This document shows positions 16,687-25,651 of a stretch of DNA of 64,000 nt, in pieces. Source of the DNA: Treponema sp. Lineage in GTDB: Bacteria; Spirochaetota; Spirochaetia; Treponematales; Treponemataceae. Where the stretch lies: the NCBI GenBank assembly GCA_022510845.1, contig JAFLSR010000001.1:124001-188000 (forward strand). The letters run 5' to 3'. Below the pieces are notes generated by a model. That model searched no databases. It was not told where the DNA came from and worked only from the letters and a program-made list of their open reading frames with translations. A program made the position numbers and the translations under genes. Every line of letters begins with the position of its first letter. The first letter of the stretch is position 1.

Positions 16687-17484
16687 ATGCAGACGCTTGA
16701 ATCCTATTACAAAAAATTCGACGAAGACCATAGGCTGAAAACTCGGCATGGCCAAATCGAATTTTTTGTTACGATGCATTACATCAAAAAATTTCTTGCG
16801 CAAATCTCATCGCGCCCTACCCCTCCCTCAAACAGCGAAATAAAAATTCTCGATGTGGGAGCTGCCACTGGCGCGTATTCAATTCCGCTTTGCCGCGAAG
16901 GTTTCGATGTTACCGCCATCGAAGTCACAAAAACGAATTTTGAGGCTCTTCGTTCGAAGCACGAAAACATAAAATGTTGGAATGCCAACGCGCTGGATTT
17001 GAATTTTCTCGGCGAAGAAAATTTTGATATGACATTGCTTTTGGGGCCGCTCTATCATTTGCACACGCAAGAAGAAAAATTGCAGGCGTTGTCGCAGGCG
17101 CGGCGCGTCACGAAAACTGGCGGTGTGATTTTTGCAGGATACGTGATGAACGAATATGCGATTCTCACGTACTGCTTTGGAAAAAATAAAATCAAAGAAA
17201 ACATTTCGAAACAGCAGGTCAGCGAAGACTTTAAAACAATTTGCGGCGCAGACGATTTGTATTCGTATTCGCGGCGAGAGGAAATCGATTTTCTTGCAAA
17301 AGAATCGCGCTTGGAGCGTGTCGCGATTTTTTCCCCCGATGGACCTTCGGATTATATGCGGCGCGAACTGAATTCATTTGACGAAGAAACTTTCGAACTT
17401 TTCAAAAAATACGCGCTTTGCATTTCAGCGCGTCCTGACTTGCTTGGCGCGGGTTCGCACTTGGTTGACGTTCTCAAAAAATAA
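16687..17484 (+). CDS. SAM-dependent class I methyltransferase
   Basis: The 265-residue cytosolic protein shows the SAM-binding motif ILDVGAATGAYSIPL near residue 55, an acidic residue closing strand 2 (VTAIEVT), NANALDLNFL, and DMTLLLGPLYHL with TKTGGVIFAGYV further on. This is a classical Rossmann methyltransferase of the methyltransferase-11/25 type; the substrate is unknown. No ribosome binding site is seen before the ATG at 16687. Its last codons overlap the promoter of the next gene. Confidence 0.85.
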   Translation: MQTLESYYKKFDEDHRLKTRHGQIEFFVTMHYIKKFLAQISSRPTPPSNSEIKILDVGAATGAYSIPLCREGFDVTAIEVTKTNFEALRSKHENIKCWNANALDLNFLGEENFDMTLLLGPLYHLHTQEEKLQALSQARRVTKTGGVIFAGYVMNEYAILTYCFGKNKIKENISKQQVSEDFKTICGADDLYSYSRREEIDFLAKESRLERVAIFSPDGPSDYMRRELNSFDEETFELFKKYALCISARPDLLGAGSHLVDVLKK

Positions 17485-17493
17485 TGTTATAAT
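17464..17493 (+). promoter_or_regulatory. Promoter of the RNB-domain gene, near-leaderless
   Basis: TTGACG (17464-17469), an 18-nt spacer and a perfect TATAAT (17488-17493) end 8 nt before the ATG at 17502, so the leader would be about 2 nt. The -35 box lies in the 3' end of the preceding gene. Confidence 0.7.
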
Positions 17494-17501
17494 AATAAGA
17501 T

Positions 17502-19445
17502 ATGTTCAAAAAAAATCAGGCCGTGCTTTACAAAAAGTCGGTCGCGGTGATAACTGAAATTGAAGGCGAAAAACTAGTCATCGAATATTGCGCCGCCCCC
17601 GCCACGCCAAGCGGAAAGCCTGCCAAATACGAAAGCCAAAAAGTGCGCGAAAAAGATGTCGTGCCATTGCCGTGCGAAAATGTTCCGCTTGAAAAAATTC
17701 TTTCTTTTGACGATGATTCCGCGAAAGAAAAAATTCTTGAAGCCTATGAACTTTTGACATCGGACGAAGAAAGCGCGGACAAAAAAATTTCATTTGAAGA
17801 ACTATTCGATTTGACTGCGGCAAATCCGGAAGGAAGTTTTTTCTATTACACAAAATTGTGCGACGGCTTTGAATTCGCGCTCGATGAAGAAAATCTGAAA
17901 ACAGGAAAAATATTTTTCGCGCCGCGCACCCAAGAAGAAATTTCCTTGCTTAAAAAAAAGGCGGACGAAAAGGAAAATGGCGCGAGGTATTTTTCGGAGT
18001 TCATCGCGCGGCTAAAATCCCGTTCGCTTGACCTGCCTGCCGACTCGAAATTCATGGGAGAAGTGGAAGCGGTCGCGCTCGGAAAAACCGAAAAATCAAA
18101 AGTGATGGCGGAATTAAAAATCGCGCCCACTCCCGAAAACGCACATCGCATTTTGCTTGAAACAAAAATTTGGGACATCACGCGGAATCCGCATCCTGTG
18201 AGGTGGGGGCTTTCCACGCAGTCGGCGCAACTTTCGCTCGCATCTCCGCCACAGGAAGAGCGGCTCGAAGTTCCAGAAATTTCATACGCAATCGACAGCG
18301 AACATTCGCACGACCCCGATGATGCCGTGGCATTCGACGGAAAATATTTGTGGGTGCACATCGCAGACCCAGCAAGCAGCGTGATGCCAGAAAGCGCGAT
18401 TGACAAGGCGGCGATGAACCGCGGGGCCACGCTGTACATTCCCGAAGGCGCGTCACGGATGCTCTGCGAAGACAGCCTTGAAGATTACGCGCTCGGCCTC
18501 AAAGAAAAAAGCAATGCGCTTTCGTTTCGCATTTTGCTTAATGAAGACGGCACGATTGAAGAATGCAGAATTTTCAAGACGCTCGTAAAAGTCAGGCGGC
18601 TCACTTACAAAAATGCGGATTCGATTTTGGCGGGAGATTTTTCTTCGCTGGGAAATGAGGCGCAAATCGAAGGCGAAAAAATTTCTTCTGATTTGAATGC
18701 GCTTATGAAAATTGCCGAGCGCAATATCGCGCGCCGCAAAAAAAATGGCAGCGTTGACATCAATATGCCCGAAGTTCACATTTGGATTTCGGAAGAAAAA
18801 AAAGTTTTTATCGAACCGCAGGTGCGCACAAAAAGTGCGGACTTGGTGCGTGAGATGATGCTGCTCGCAGGAGAAGGCGCGGCTCGATTTGCGTTTGCGA
18901 ACAAAATTCCGTTTGTATATGTGAGCCAGGAAGCGCCTGAAATTCCTTCAAATCTTCCGGAAGGTTTGGCAGGTGACTTCGCCACGATAAAATGTATGCG
19001 CAGAAGAAATGTCGGAATTACCCCCTCCTCGCACGCGGGATTGGGTTTGGGAATGTACAGCCAAGTCACAAGCCCACTTCGCCGTTATGGAGACCTTTTG
19101 TGCCACGAACAACTTCGCGCTTTTTTGGACGGACGCAATTTGATTGACAAGGACACGATGCTCGAACGCTTGAGCGCGGGCGACGAGGCTTCAATCGCGT
19201 GCAGAAAGGCTTCGCGCAAAAGCGAATTGCATTGGACGCTTGTCTATCTTTCGCAAAATCCTGATTGGGCAAGTGAAGCGGTGTGCGTGGATTTCAAAGG
19301 CAAGGAAGCAGTTTTTTTGATTCCGGATTTGGCACAACAAACAAGTTTTATCCCGCGCGAAAAAATTGCATTGAATGAAACTCGCCGCGTAAAAGTAAAG
19401 TCCATCGACATTCCGAACTTGCGAGTGAATTTTGTAGAAGTGTGA
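17502..19445 (+). CDS. RNB-domain exoribonuclease (RNase II/R type)
   Basis: The 647-residue protein has the RNB active-site signature ISYAIDSEHSHDPDDAVAFDG, with the clustered aspartates that bind Mg2+. Later it has VREMMLLAGEGAARFA, RRRNVGITPSSHAGLGLGMYSQVTSPLRRYGDLLCHEQL, and a final S1-like beta region. These enzymes degrade RNA 3' to 5'. The N-terminal 250 residues are less conserved and lack the clear cold-shock domains of E. coli RNase R, so the type is closer to short RNase II-like forms. No ribosome binding site precedes the ATG. Confidence 0.9.
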   Translation: MFKKNQAVLYKKSVAVITEIEGEKLVIEYCAAPATPSGKPAKYESQKVREKDVVPLPCENVPLEKILSFDDDSAKEKILEAYELLTSDEESADKKISFEELFDLTAANPEGSFFYYTKLCDGFEFALDEENLKTGKIFFAPRTQEEISLLKKKADEKENGARYFSEFIARLKSRSLDLPADSKFMGEVEAVALGKTEKSKVMAELKIAPTPENAHRILLETKIWDITRNPHPVRWGLSTQSAQLSLASPPQEERLEVPEISYAIDSEHSHDPDDAVAFDGKYLWVHIADPASSVMPESAIDKAAMNRGATLYIPEGASRMLCEDSLEDYALGLKEKSNALSFRILLNEDGTIEECRIFKTLVKVRRLTYKNADSILAGDFSSLGNEAQIEGEKISSDLNALMKIAERNIARRKKNGSVDINMPEVHIWISEEKKVFIEPQVRTKSADLVREMMLLAGEGAARFAFANKIPFVYVSQEAPEIPSNLPEGLAGDFATIKCMRRRNVGITPSSHAGLGLGMYSQVTSPLRRYGDLLCHEQLRAFLDGRNLIDKDTMLERLSAGDEASIACRKASRKSELHWTLVYLSQNPDWASEAVCVDFKGKEAVFLIPDLAQQTSFIPREKIALNETRRVKVKSIDIPNLRVNFVEV

Positions 19446-19573
19446 TTTTCAATTTGCGCCGATTTGATTCGTGCGGAGAGTTCCACCTCCAACGCTCTGC
19501 ATCAAAAAAATGGGATGCAAAGTGTGTGTGGGAGGGGTTAATGTAATTTGATTTTCATTTTTGCTGTTCATCT

Positions 19574-21328
19574 TCAAAACTCAAAATCGCAGGAAATCTT
19601 TCTTTGATAAAGAAAATATTCTCCGCTTGACTTCCTAATTTCCGAACGCACCGATTGCACAAGTTCATAATTTTCAGATGCCAGTTTTTGGTCGCGAGTA
19701 ATGACAAAATCCACAAGCATTTCTTCGACAAATCTATTTTGTTCTTCCATAATTCTTGGATTCGGAATATTCAATCCAGTAAAATATTTGCAATTCGGAA
19801 CAATTTTTGCAACCGTATAAAATCCGCCGTCCAAAAATCCATAGTTCAATAAAGTTGCATTTTCCTTTTCGTTTATCACTTTCGCAAATTGAAATTGCAG
19901 ATAATCCGATTTTTTTAGGCGAAGCAAACTGATATTTGGAGATGTATAAAAAATTACAAAAGCAACAAAAATCGCGCTCAAAAAGATTCTTAGCAACTCT
20001 TGCTTTCCCTTCGTCATGCGCCGCAATTTTAACAGCGGGAACAAAAGAATAGAAAATATGCAAAACACCGACAACGCGAGTGAATAATAAACATGCCTCT
20101 GTCCACCGCAAAAAATAAAAAACAACGAAAAAAAGTAGCAGACAAAAATATGGATTTTTATAAAAGATAAAATCTTGGATTTTAAAATCGCAACTGCCGA
20201 AATGACAAGCAAACTGAAAATTAACAAGTTCGACGTATATGCAGACTCAAATCCTTTAAAGCAAAAAATTATCGAACGCAAAACAGGGTTTCGATTTTCA
20301 GAAACCGCATACAAAAAAATGTTGTCAAAAAAATAAACTTGAAACAAATCAGCGATGGCATCGTTGACAAAAAAATAAATTAGAATTGGAAGCGAAACCG
20401 CTGCTACCCCCCCCCATATAAAGCCAACCGCCTTGAAAATTCCTCTGAAATTTCTTTGCTTCAGATAAAACCAAATCGGAATAATAGCCCAGCCGATGAA
20501 GAATCCCACCAAAGAAAATTTCATCCAAAAAACGCATCCCGCGCATACACCCGAAAAAAACAGTTCCTTGTTTTTGAATTCCGTTTTTGCCTTTAAATTT
20601 TTCAAAGAAACGAAAAGCGGATACATCGTCAATGCCATAGAAAATTCTTCAACGCTGTCACCTACGACAAAACACGTACTTGAAAAAATTATTGCGAGAA
20701 TTATAGGCAAATAGAATTTCAAATTTTCTCTCACTTCACGAAACACAAAAAGTGAAATGCTTTTATATGAAAAAATTAAAAATGTTGTCGCACTAACAAT
20801 TTGAAAAATCCAAATTCCTAAAAACGAATCGCGAGAAATTAGATATGCTGCCGTGTGCATAAAATATAAAAGCGGTCCTTTTTGTTCGTAAATGTCTTTG
20901 TAAATTGTTTTGCCATGCAACACGGATTTTCCGACAGTGAAAAAGCAATTTGAATCATCCCAGGCATGAAAAGCATAAATCGGCGAAGTTGTAGAACACA
21001 AAGTCAAAATCAAAGCGGATGCCAGGAAAAAGTAAAGTATTTCCATTTTTGTGAGTTTTGTCTCAGCACAAGTCGATTCGCCATCTTTCGGAAAATAAAA
21101 TGGCTTGAGTCTGATTGACACAATGATGATTGAGGAGAACGTGATAAAAAATATTGCGTAGTTTTTTATCAGGTGAATCCATTTTTCAGGTTTTGCAAGA
21201 CTTCTGCCCAATGCGCTTTCAGCAAGCATAAGGATGAAATTTTGTCCAGCTGGCATAAGCGAAAATAAGCAAATAAGGATGACTGCAATAAATAGCGAAT
21301 AAAATATCTTTGTGTTTTTAAATTTCAT
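19574..21328 (-). CDS. Multi-spanning membrane glycosyltransferase (GT39/ArnT-like)
   Basis: The 584-residue protein has about eleven membrane segments. After the first pair it has a periplasmic loop AWDDSNCFFTVGKSVLHGKTIYKDIYEQKGPLLYF, the acidic residue plus G-x-P-like arrangement typical of lipid-phosphosugar-dependent glycosyltransferases. Such enzymes move a sugar from a polyprenyl carrier to an envelope acceptor. It overlaps the upstream GT2 gene by 4 bp (ATGA), so the two likely work together. The coding strand contains nine consecutive G (20415-20407) at I-W-G-G-V, a possible slippage site. Confidence 0.8.
   Translation of the reverse strand: MKFKNTKIFYSLFIAVILICLFSLMPAGQNFILMLAESALGRSLAKPEKWIHLIKNYAIFFITFSSIIIVSIRLKPFYFPKDGESTCAETKLTKMEILYFFLASALILTLCSTTSPIYAFHAWDDSNCFFTVGKSVLHGKTIYKDIYEQKGPLLYFMHTAAYLISRDSFLGIWIFQIVSATTFLIFSYKSISLFVFREVRENLKFYLPIILAIIFSSTCFVVGDSVEEFSMALTMYPLFVSLKNLKAKTEFKNKELFFSGVCAGCVFWMKFSLVGFFIGWAIIPIWFYLKQRNFRGIFKAVGFIWGGVAAVSLPILIYFFVNDAIADLFQVYFFDNIFLYAVSENRNPVLRSIIFCFKGFESAYTSNLLIFSLLVISAVAILKSKILSFIKIHIFVCYFFSLFFIFCGGQRHVYYSLALSVFCIFSILLFPLLKLRRMTKGKQELLRIFLSAIFVAFVIFYTSPNISLLRLKKSDYLQFQFAKVINEKENATLLNYGFLDGGFYTVAKIVPNCKYFTGLNIPNPRIMEEQNRFVEEMLVDFVITRDQKLASENYELVQSVRSEIRKSSGEYFLYQRKISCDFEF
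20407..20415. repeat. Homopolymeric C9/G9 tract inside the GT39-like gene
   Basis: Nine C on the + strand are nine G in the coding strand. Change by one base would truncate the protein about halfway. Confidence 0.85.
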
Positions 21329-22395
21329 TTACCCCTCCCAAGATTTTTTCTAACAGCATTCTCATCCCCCGTTCGCTCGCTTATTATAAAACGCGGACGA
21401 TGCTTTGTTTCAAGATAAATTTTTCCGACATACTCGCCAATCATTCCGAGACTTGCCATCTGCATTCCCGAAGCAAGACAGACTATGCAAACCATGCTTG
21501 CCCAACCGTCCACAGAATGCCCCAAAAGCCGCACGGCAATCGACCAAACTACCCCCGTGAACGATGCCAGCGACACGATTATTCCAAGCGAAGTGATAAT
21601 TCTAATCGGCTTTACGGAAAGGCTCGTGATTCCTTCAAACGCGAGGTGCAACATCTTCGCGAGCGGATAGTGCGACTTGCCTGCAACGCGCTCTTTTCTT
21701 TCATAAAACACTTGGGTGCTTTTGAAGCCCACGAGAGGAAACATCCCGCGCAGGAAGAGATTCACTTCGCCAAAATTTTCAAATTCATTTAGGACGCGAG
21801 CCGACACCAAACGGTAGTCGGCATGGTTGAACACAACTTCCGCACCCATTGTGTTCAAAAGCCTGTAAAAGTTTTCGGCTGTAAACCGTTTGAAAAAGGA
21901 ATCCGTTTTGCGTTGCGAACGCACGCCGTAAACAATCTCGTTCCCCTTCAAATATTCATCGCACATTTGTTCCATCGCGCCTACATCATCTTGCCCATCG
22001 CAGTCAATCGAAATGGTGATGTCGAAATTTTCTTTCGCCTCCATCAGACCTGCTAGAACGGCATTTTGGTGACCGCGATTTCGGCTCTGCCTGATTCCCA
22101 AAAAATCAGGATTTTCCACAGAAAGTTTTTTTATGATTTCCCAAGTCGAATCGTCCGAACCGTCGTCCACAAAAAGAATTTTACTTCGCGCTGAAACGAG
22201 TTTTTTTTGACGGAGCGTTTTCAATTCCGCAAGGAAAATCGGCGCGGTTGCAGGGAGCACTTCCTCTTCGTTGTAGCAGGGAATCACAATTGCAAGAGTC
22301 GGGATTTTGTTGTGGGATTTTTTATCGGTCGCGCTGTCTACGCGATGGGAAGAAGAGAATATGGGGGGGGGTATAACGATCTCGTTTTCATACAA
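21325..22395 (-). CDS. Family 2 glycosyltransferase (polyprenyl-phosphate sugar synthase type)
   Basis: The 356-residue protein has the GT-A signature LAIVIPCYNEEEVLPAT, FVDDGSDDSTWEII, ISIDCDGQDD and NHADYRLVSARVL, with two C-terminal membrane segments, as in DPM1/GtrB-like enzymes that load a sugar onto a polyprenyl phosphate. That product would be the donor for the overlapping GT39-like protein. The present frame opens with TTG at 22395. An ATG at 22391 lies in another frame and would be joined to the gene if the nearby C9 tract became C10. No strong ribosome binding site is seen. Confidence 0.85.
   Translation of the reverse strand: MYENEIVIPPPIFSSSHRVDSATDKKSHNKIPTLAIVIPCYNEEEVLPATAPIFLAELKTLRQKKLVSARSKILFVDDGSDDSTWEIIKKLSVENPDFLGIRQSRNRGHQNAVLAGLMEAKENFDITISIDCDGQDDVGAMEQMCDEYLKGNEIVYGVRSQRKTDSFFKRFTAENFYRLLNTMGAEVVFNHADYRLVSARVLNEFENFGEVNLFLRGMFPLVGFKSTQVFYERKERVAGKSHYPLAKMLHLAFEGITSLSVKPIRIITSLGIIVSLASFTGVVWSIAVRLLGHSVDGWASMVCIVCLASGMQMASLGMIGEYVGKIYLETKHRPRFIISERTGDENAVRKNLGRGK
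22363..22371. repeat. Homopolymeric G9/C9 tract at the start of the GT2 gene
   Basis: Nine G on the + strand are nine C in the coding strand, codons 9-11 of the GT2 gene. In the current length the upstream ATG (22391) runs into a TAG 17 codons on; with one extra C it reads into the enzyme. Confidence 0.85.
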
Positions 22396-22511
22396 TAAAT
22401 CTCGCTAAAAGGCTTTTTTATATTTTATTACGAAAATGTCTTTTAGTCAATGATTTTGGAAAGGTGGGAAAATTGAATTTTCATCCACTGGATTTTTTCG
22501 CGCGGCAATGC

Positions 22512-22517
22512 TATACT
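22512..22517 (+). promoter_or_regulatory. -10 box of the CDF transporter gene, leaderless type
   Basis: TATACT ends 6 nt before the ATG at 22524. The -35 region at 17-nt spacing is TGGATT (22489-22494), a poor match. Confidence 0.5.
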
Positions 22518-22523
22518 TTGAAT

Positions 22524-23468
22524 ATGTCTTCGCAGGATTTGAAATCGCACTATATTCGGGTGGCTGGAACAATCGCGCTTTTGGGCAACGCCGCGCTCGC
22601 CGCCACCAAATTGGTTTTGGGGCACCTTTCTTCCTCGCTTGCCGTCATGGGCGATGCCATCGACAGTTCCACCGATGTTTTGATTGCGCTTGTTACAATC
22701 GTAATAAGCGGAGTGATTTCAAGACCCGGCGACGACGATCATCCGTGGGGACACGAGCGCGCCGAAACCACCGCGACTTTGATTTTATCTTTCGTGATTT
22801 TTTACGCCGGCGCGCAACTCGTGATAAAATCCGCGGCAGAAATTTTTTCGCTTATAAAAGGCTCGCTTCAAAAAAAAGAGGTTTCTCGCCTCGCAATTTA
22901 CGCCGCGCTCATTTCGATTGCGGGAAAATCGATTTTGGCTGCGATTCAATTTCACTACGGAAAAATCTCTGACAGTGAAATCGTAAAGGCGAACGCGCAG
23001 AACATGAAAAGCGACATAATTCTTTCGGCAGGAATCCTGCTTGGTCTCGGCGCGGCTTTTGTTTTTCGCCAGCCCCTGCTCGATCCAATCATCGCGCTTT
23101 GCGTCGGATGCTGGGTGGTGAAAAATGCGGTGGAGATTTTCCGCCAAATCAATTTGGAACTGATGGACGGCAACATCGACAATTCGCTTTACAAAAAACT
23201 TTTCGAAGCGGCGGCAAAAGTTCCGGGCGTTACGAATCCGCATCGCGCGCGCATCAGAAAAATGGCGTCTTTTTTTGACATCGACTTGGACATCGAAGTA
23301 GACCCCTCCCTTACGGTTTTTGACGCGCACGAACTTTCCGAGCAAGTGGAAGAAAATGTTCGCCTCGCAATTCCCGAAGTCTACGACATCGTAATTCACA
23401 TCGAGCCAGCCGGAAGCGACAACCATCAGCGCAAGGAAAAATTCGGTCTACGCGCACAGCATGATTGA
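22524..23468 (+). CDS. Cation diffusion facilitator metal exporter
   Basis: The 314-residue protein has about five to six membrane segments and a cytoplasmic C-terminal domain ending in PEVYDIVIHIEPAG. It shows the family block DDDHPWGHERAET between segments 2 and 3. The metal-site motif in segment 2 is DSSTD (DxxxD), and in segment 5 NMKSD (NxxxD). Zn-type members normally have His in one of these, so Mn or Fe is a better guess than Zn. The ATG at 22524 starts MSSQDLKSHY and is placed by the -10 box; the open frame extends 20 codons upstream. Confidence 0.88.
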   Translation: MSSQDLKSHYIRVAGTIALLGNAALAATKLVLGHLSSSLAVMGDAIDSSTDVLIALVTIVISGVISRPGDDDHPWGHERAETTATLILSFVIFYAGAQLVIKSAAEIFSLIKGSLQKKEVSRLAIYAALISIAGKSILAAIQFHYGKISDSEIVKANAQNMKSDIILSAGILLGLGAAFVFRQPLLDPIIALCVGCWVVKNAVEIFRQINLELMDGNIDNSLYKKLFEAAAKVPGVTNPHRARIRKMASFFDIDLDIEVDPSLTVFDAHELSEQVEENVRLAIPEVYDIVIHIEPAGSDNHQRKEKFGLRAQHD

Positions 23469-23619
23469 CAGCGCGAAAATTTTTCAATATAATTCATTCG
23501 TACTTTTGACTGCGCTTTGCACTTTCGCAGATTCACAAAATTTTCGAATTTGGATAAAGGGTATGATAAAAAATACATCCGCGTGCGCCCGTTAACGCGG
23601 AGTTCTTATATAAAAAGGG

Positions 23620-24837
23620 ATGAAAACTCAGATGCAAAAATCTGATGCAGAAATTTTTCCGAAAGCCAAATTTATGCGAAAGGCGATCTTGCTTGCGAAA
23701 AAAGGCGAAGGCTTTACGAATCCAAATCCGCTTGTAGGAGCCGTCATCGAAAAAAATGGCAAAATTCTTGCCACTGGATTTCATCATAAATACGGTGCGC
23801 TCCACGCAGAACGCGACGCGCTTTTCAATCTTGCAAAAAAAAATCTTTCGGATGCAGCAAAGGGCGCAACGCTTTATGTTACGCTTGAGCCGTGTTGTCA
23901 TTTTGGAAAACAGCCTCCGTGCACAAAGGCAATTTTGGAAGCGGGCATTTCAAAAGTCGTAGTTGGTTCGCGCGACCCAAATCCAATTGTCGCAGGGAGG
24001 GGAATAAAATTTCTTCGCGAGAATGGAATCCAAGTGTATGAAGATTTTTTGCGCGACGAATGTGACGCGCTCAATTTCATTTTCTTTCATTTCATCACAA
24101 AAAAAACTCCGTTTGTCGCGCTCAAATATGCAATGACCGCCGATGGAAAAATTGCGACGGTTTCAGGAAAATCAAAATGGATTTCCTGCGAATCTTCGCG
24201 CGACTATGTTCACAGCCTGCGCAAAAAATACGCCGCCATCCTTTGCGGCATCGGCACGGTGCTCGCTGACAATCCGCTTTTGACTTGCAGAATCGAAGGG
24301 GGGAGAAATCCTGTGCGCGTGATATGCGACAGTGATTTGCGGATTCCGCTCGACTCGAAAATTGTCCAAAGCGCAAAAGAAATCCCTACGATTGTCGCGT
24401 GCGCACTTGATGAAAGCAGTTTGAAAAATTCGCAGAATAAAAATTTCAAAGAAAAAATTTCTGCCCTCAACGATGCTGGAATCGAAATTCTCTTTTGCAA
24501 AAAGCGCACGGATTCCACACGCTCGCATTCCGACATTCCTTGCAAAAATGAAATCGATTTAAAAAAATTGATGCGCCTGCTCGCTAAAAAAAATCTAGAC
24601 AGCGTTCTGATTGAGGGCGGCGCGAAAATAAATTTCAGCGCATTGCGAGCGGGAATTGTGCAGCGCGTGTACTGCTTTGTCGCCCCGAAAATTTTCGGCG
24701 GAAGTTCCGCCCCCTCCCCTGTTGGCGGCGAAGGTGTTCGGCTTGTTTCACAGAATTTCGCTTTGGAACAAATTTCATTCGCGCAATGCGGCGAAGACAT
24801 TCTCATAGAATACGCGCTTCGGCAAAGTAAAAATTAA
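23620..24837 (+). CDS. ribD: Bifunctional diaminohydroxyphosphoribosylaminopyrimidine deaminase / reductase
   Basis: The 405-residue enzyme does the second and third steps of riboflavin synthesis. The N-terminal deaminase has the zinc site HAERDAL and LEPCCHFGKQPPCTKAI, preceded by NPNPLVGAVI. The C-terminal reductase has LKYAMTADGKIAT, GIGTVLADNPLLTCR and VLIEGGAKINFSAL. Residues 250-330 are more loosely conserved. The start may be the ATG at 23620 or 23632; only a short GGG touches the first. It begins a ribD-ribE-ribBA cluster; no FMN riboswitch is recognisable upstream. Confidence 0.95.
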   Translation: MKTQMQKSDAEIFPKAKFMRKAILLAKKGEGFTNPNPLVGAVIEKNGKILATGFHHKYGALHAERDALFNLAKKNLSDAAKGATLYVTLEPCCHFGKQPPCTKAILEAGISKVVVGSRDPNPIVAGRGIKFLRENGIQVYEDFLRDECDALNFIFFHFITKKTPFVALKYAMTADGKIATVSGKSKWISCESSRDYVHSLRKKYAAILCGIGTVLADNPLLTCRIEGGRNPVRVICDSDLRIPLDSKIVQSAKEIPTIVACALDESSLKNSQNKNFKEKISALNDAGIEILFCKKRTDSTRSHSDIPCKNEIDLKKLMRLLAKKNLDSVLIEGGAKINFSALRAGIVQRVYCFVAPKIFGGSSAPSPVGGEGVRLVSQNFALEQISFAQCGEDILIEYALRQSKN

Positions 24838-24847
24838 GGGCGGAAAA

Positions 24848-25513
24848 ATGTTCACAGGAATAATCGAAGAAACTGGAAAACTTTTAGGGCTAGAACAAAG
24901 CGGCTCGTCGGCAAAAATAAAAATCGCCGCGAGCATTGTTCTTGGCGGAACAAAAATCGGCGACAGCATCGCTGTGAATGGAGTTTGCCTCACAGTAACC
25001 GAAATCGCAAACAATTTTTTTGTAGCCGACGCGATGCCCGAAACATTGCGCCGCTCGAATTTAGGCGTACTCAAAAACGGCGATGTCGTAAACCTCGAAC
25101 GCGCCATGCCTTGCGACGGCAGATTCGGCGGGCACATCGTTTCAGGGCACATCGACGGAATCGGAAAAATTTCCGCAATCCAAAACGAGGCGAATGCGAT
25201 TTGGTTTTACATTTCCGCGGCAAACGAAATCTTGAATCTCATCGTGCCCAAAGGCTCTGTGGCGTTGGACGGCATCAGCCTCACCGTGGCAAAAATCGAT
25301 TCGACGCAATTTGCAGTTTCCGTCATTCCCCACACGCAGACGCACACGAATCTGCTTTTAAAAAAATTAGGCGATACAGTGAACATTGAAAACGATATAA
25401 TCGGAAAATACGTTCAGAAATTTTTAGGGAAAAATGATTTTGATGCGAATGCGTCATTGCAGAAAAACGATGAAAAAATCACCGAAGATTTTTTGCGAAA
25501 AAATAATTTTTGA
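24848..25513 (+). CDS. ribE: Riboflavin synthase alpha subunit
   Basis: The 221-residue enzyme dismutates two molecules of 6,7-dimethyl-8-ribityllumazine to riboflavin. It has the two tandem lumazine-binding repeats: MFTGIIEETGKL with VNGVCLTV, then VSGHIDGIGKI with VALDGISLTVA. The extra 25 residues at the end are Asn/Asp/Lys-rich. It starts 10 bp after ribD with GGGCGG upstream. The gene is sometimes called ribC or ribB. Confidence 0.95.
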   Translation: MFTGIIEETGKLLGLEQSGSSAKIKIAASIVLGGTKIGDSIAVNGVCLTVTEIANNFFVADAMPETLRRSNLGVLKNGDVVNLERAMPCDGRFGGHIVSGHIDGIGKISAIQNEANAIWFYISAANEILNLIVPKGSVALDGISLTVAKIDSTQFAVSVIPHTQTHTNLLLKKLGDTVNIENDIIGKYVQKFLGKNDFDANASLQKNDEKITEDFLRKNNF

Positions 25514-25596
25514 AAAAAGTCATGGCGATGGAATGACGAACAGCCGAACGCATCGCTTGCAAATTCAAGTTGCATTTGTAGTGCTTCACTCACTTG

Positions 25597-25651
25597 TATA
25601 ATTCTGCGTTTGAGCGCATAATGTCAATGTAACGCGACATTAGGAGTAATT
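25597..25651 (+). promoter_or_regulatory. -10 box and hairpin before ribBA
   Basis: TATAAT lies at 25597-25602 without a well-spaced -35 box. A short hairpin AATGTC...GACATT (about 25620-25641) lies just before the ribosome binding site TAGGAG, so ribBA may have its own transcript besides read-through from ribE. Confidence 0.4.

Noticed and set aside
23469..23619. Possible FMN riboswitch before ribD
   Set aside because: The conserved RFN segments (such as AGGGCGGGGTGAAA and ACCGGCGGT) are not present.
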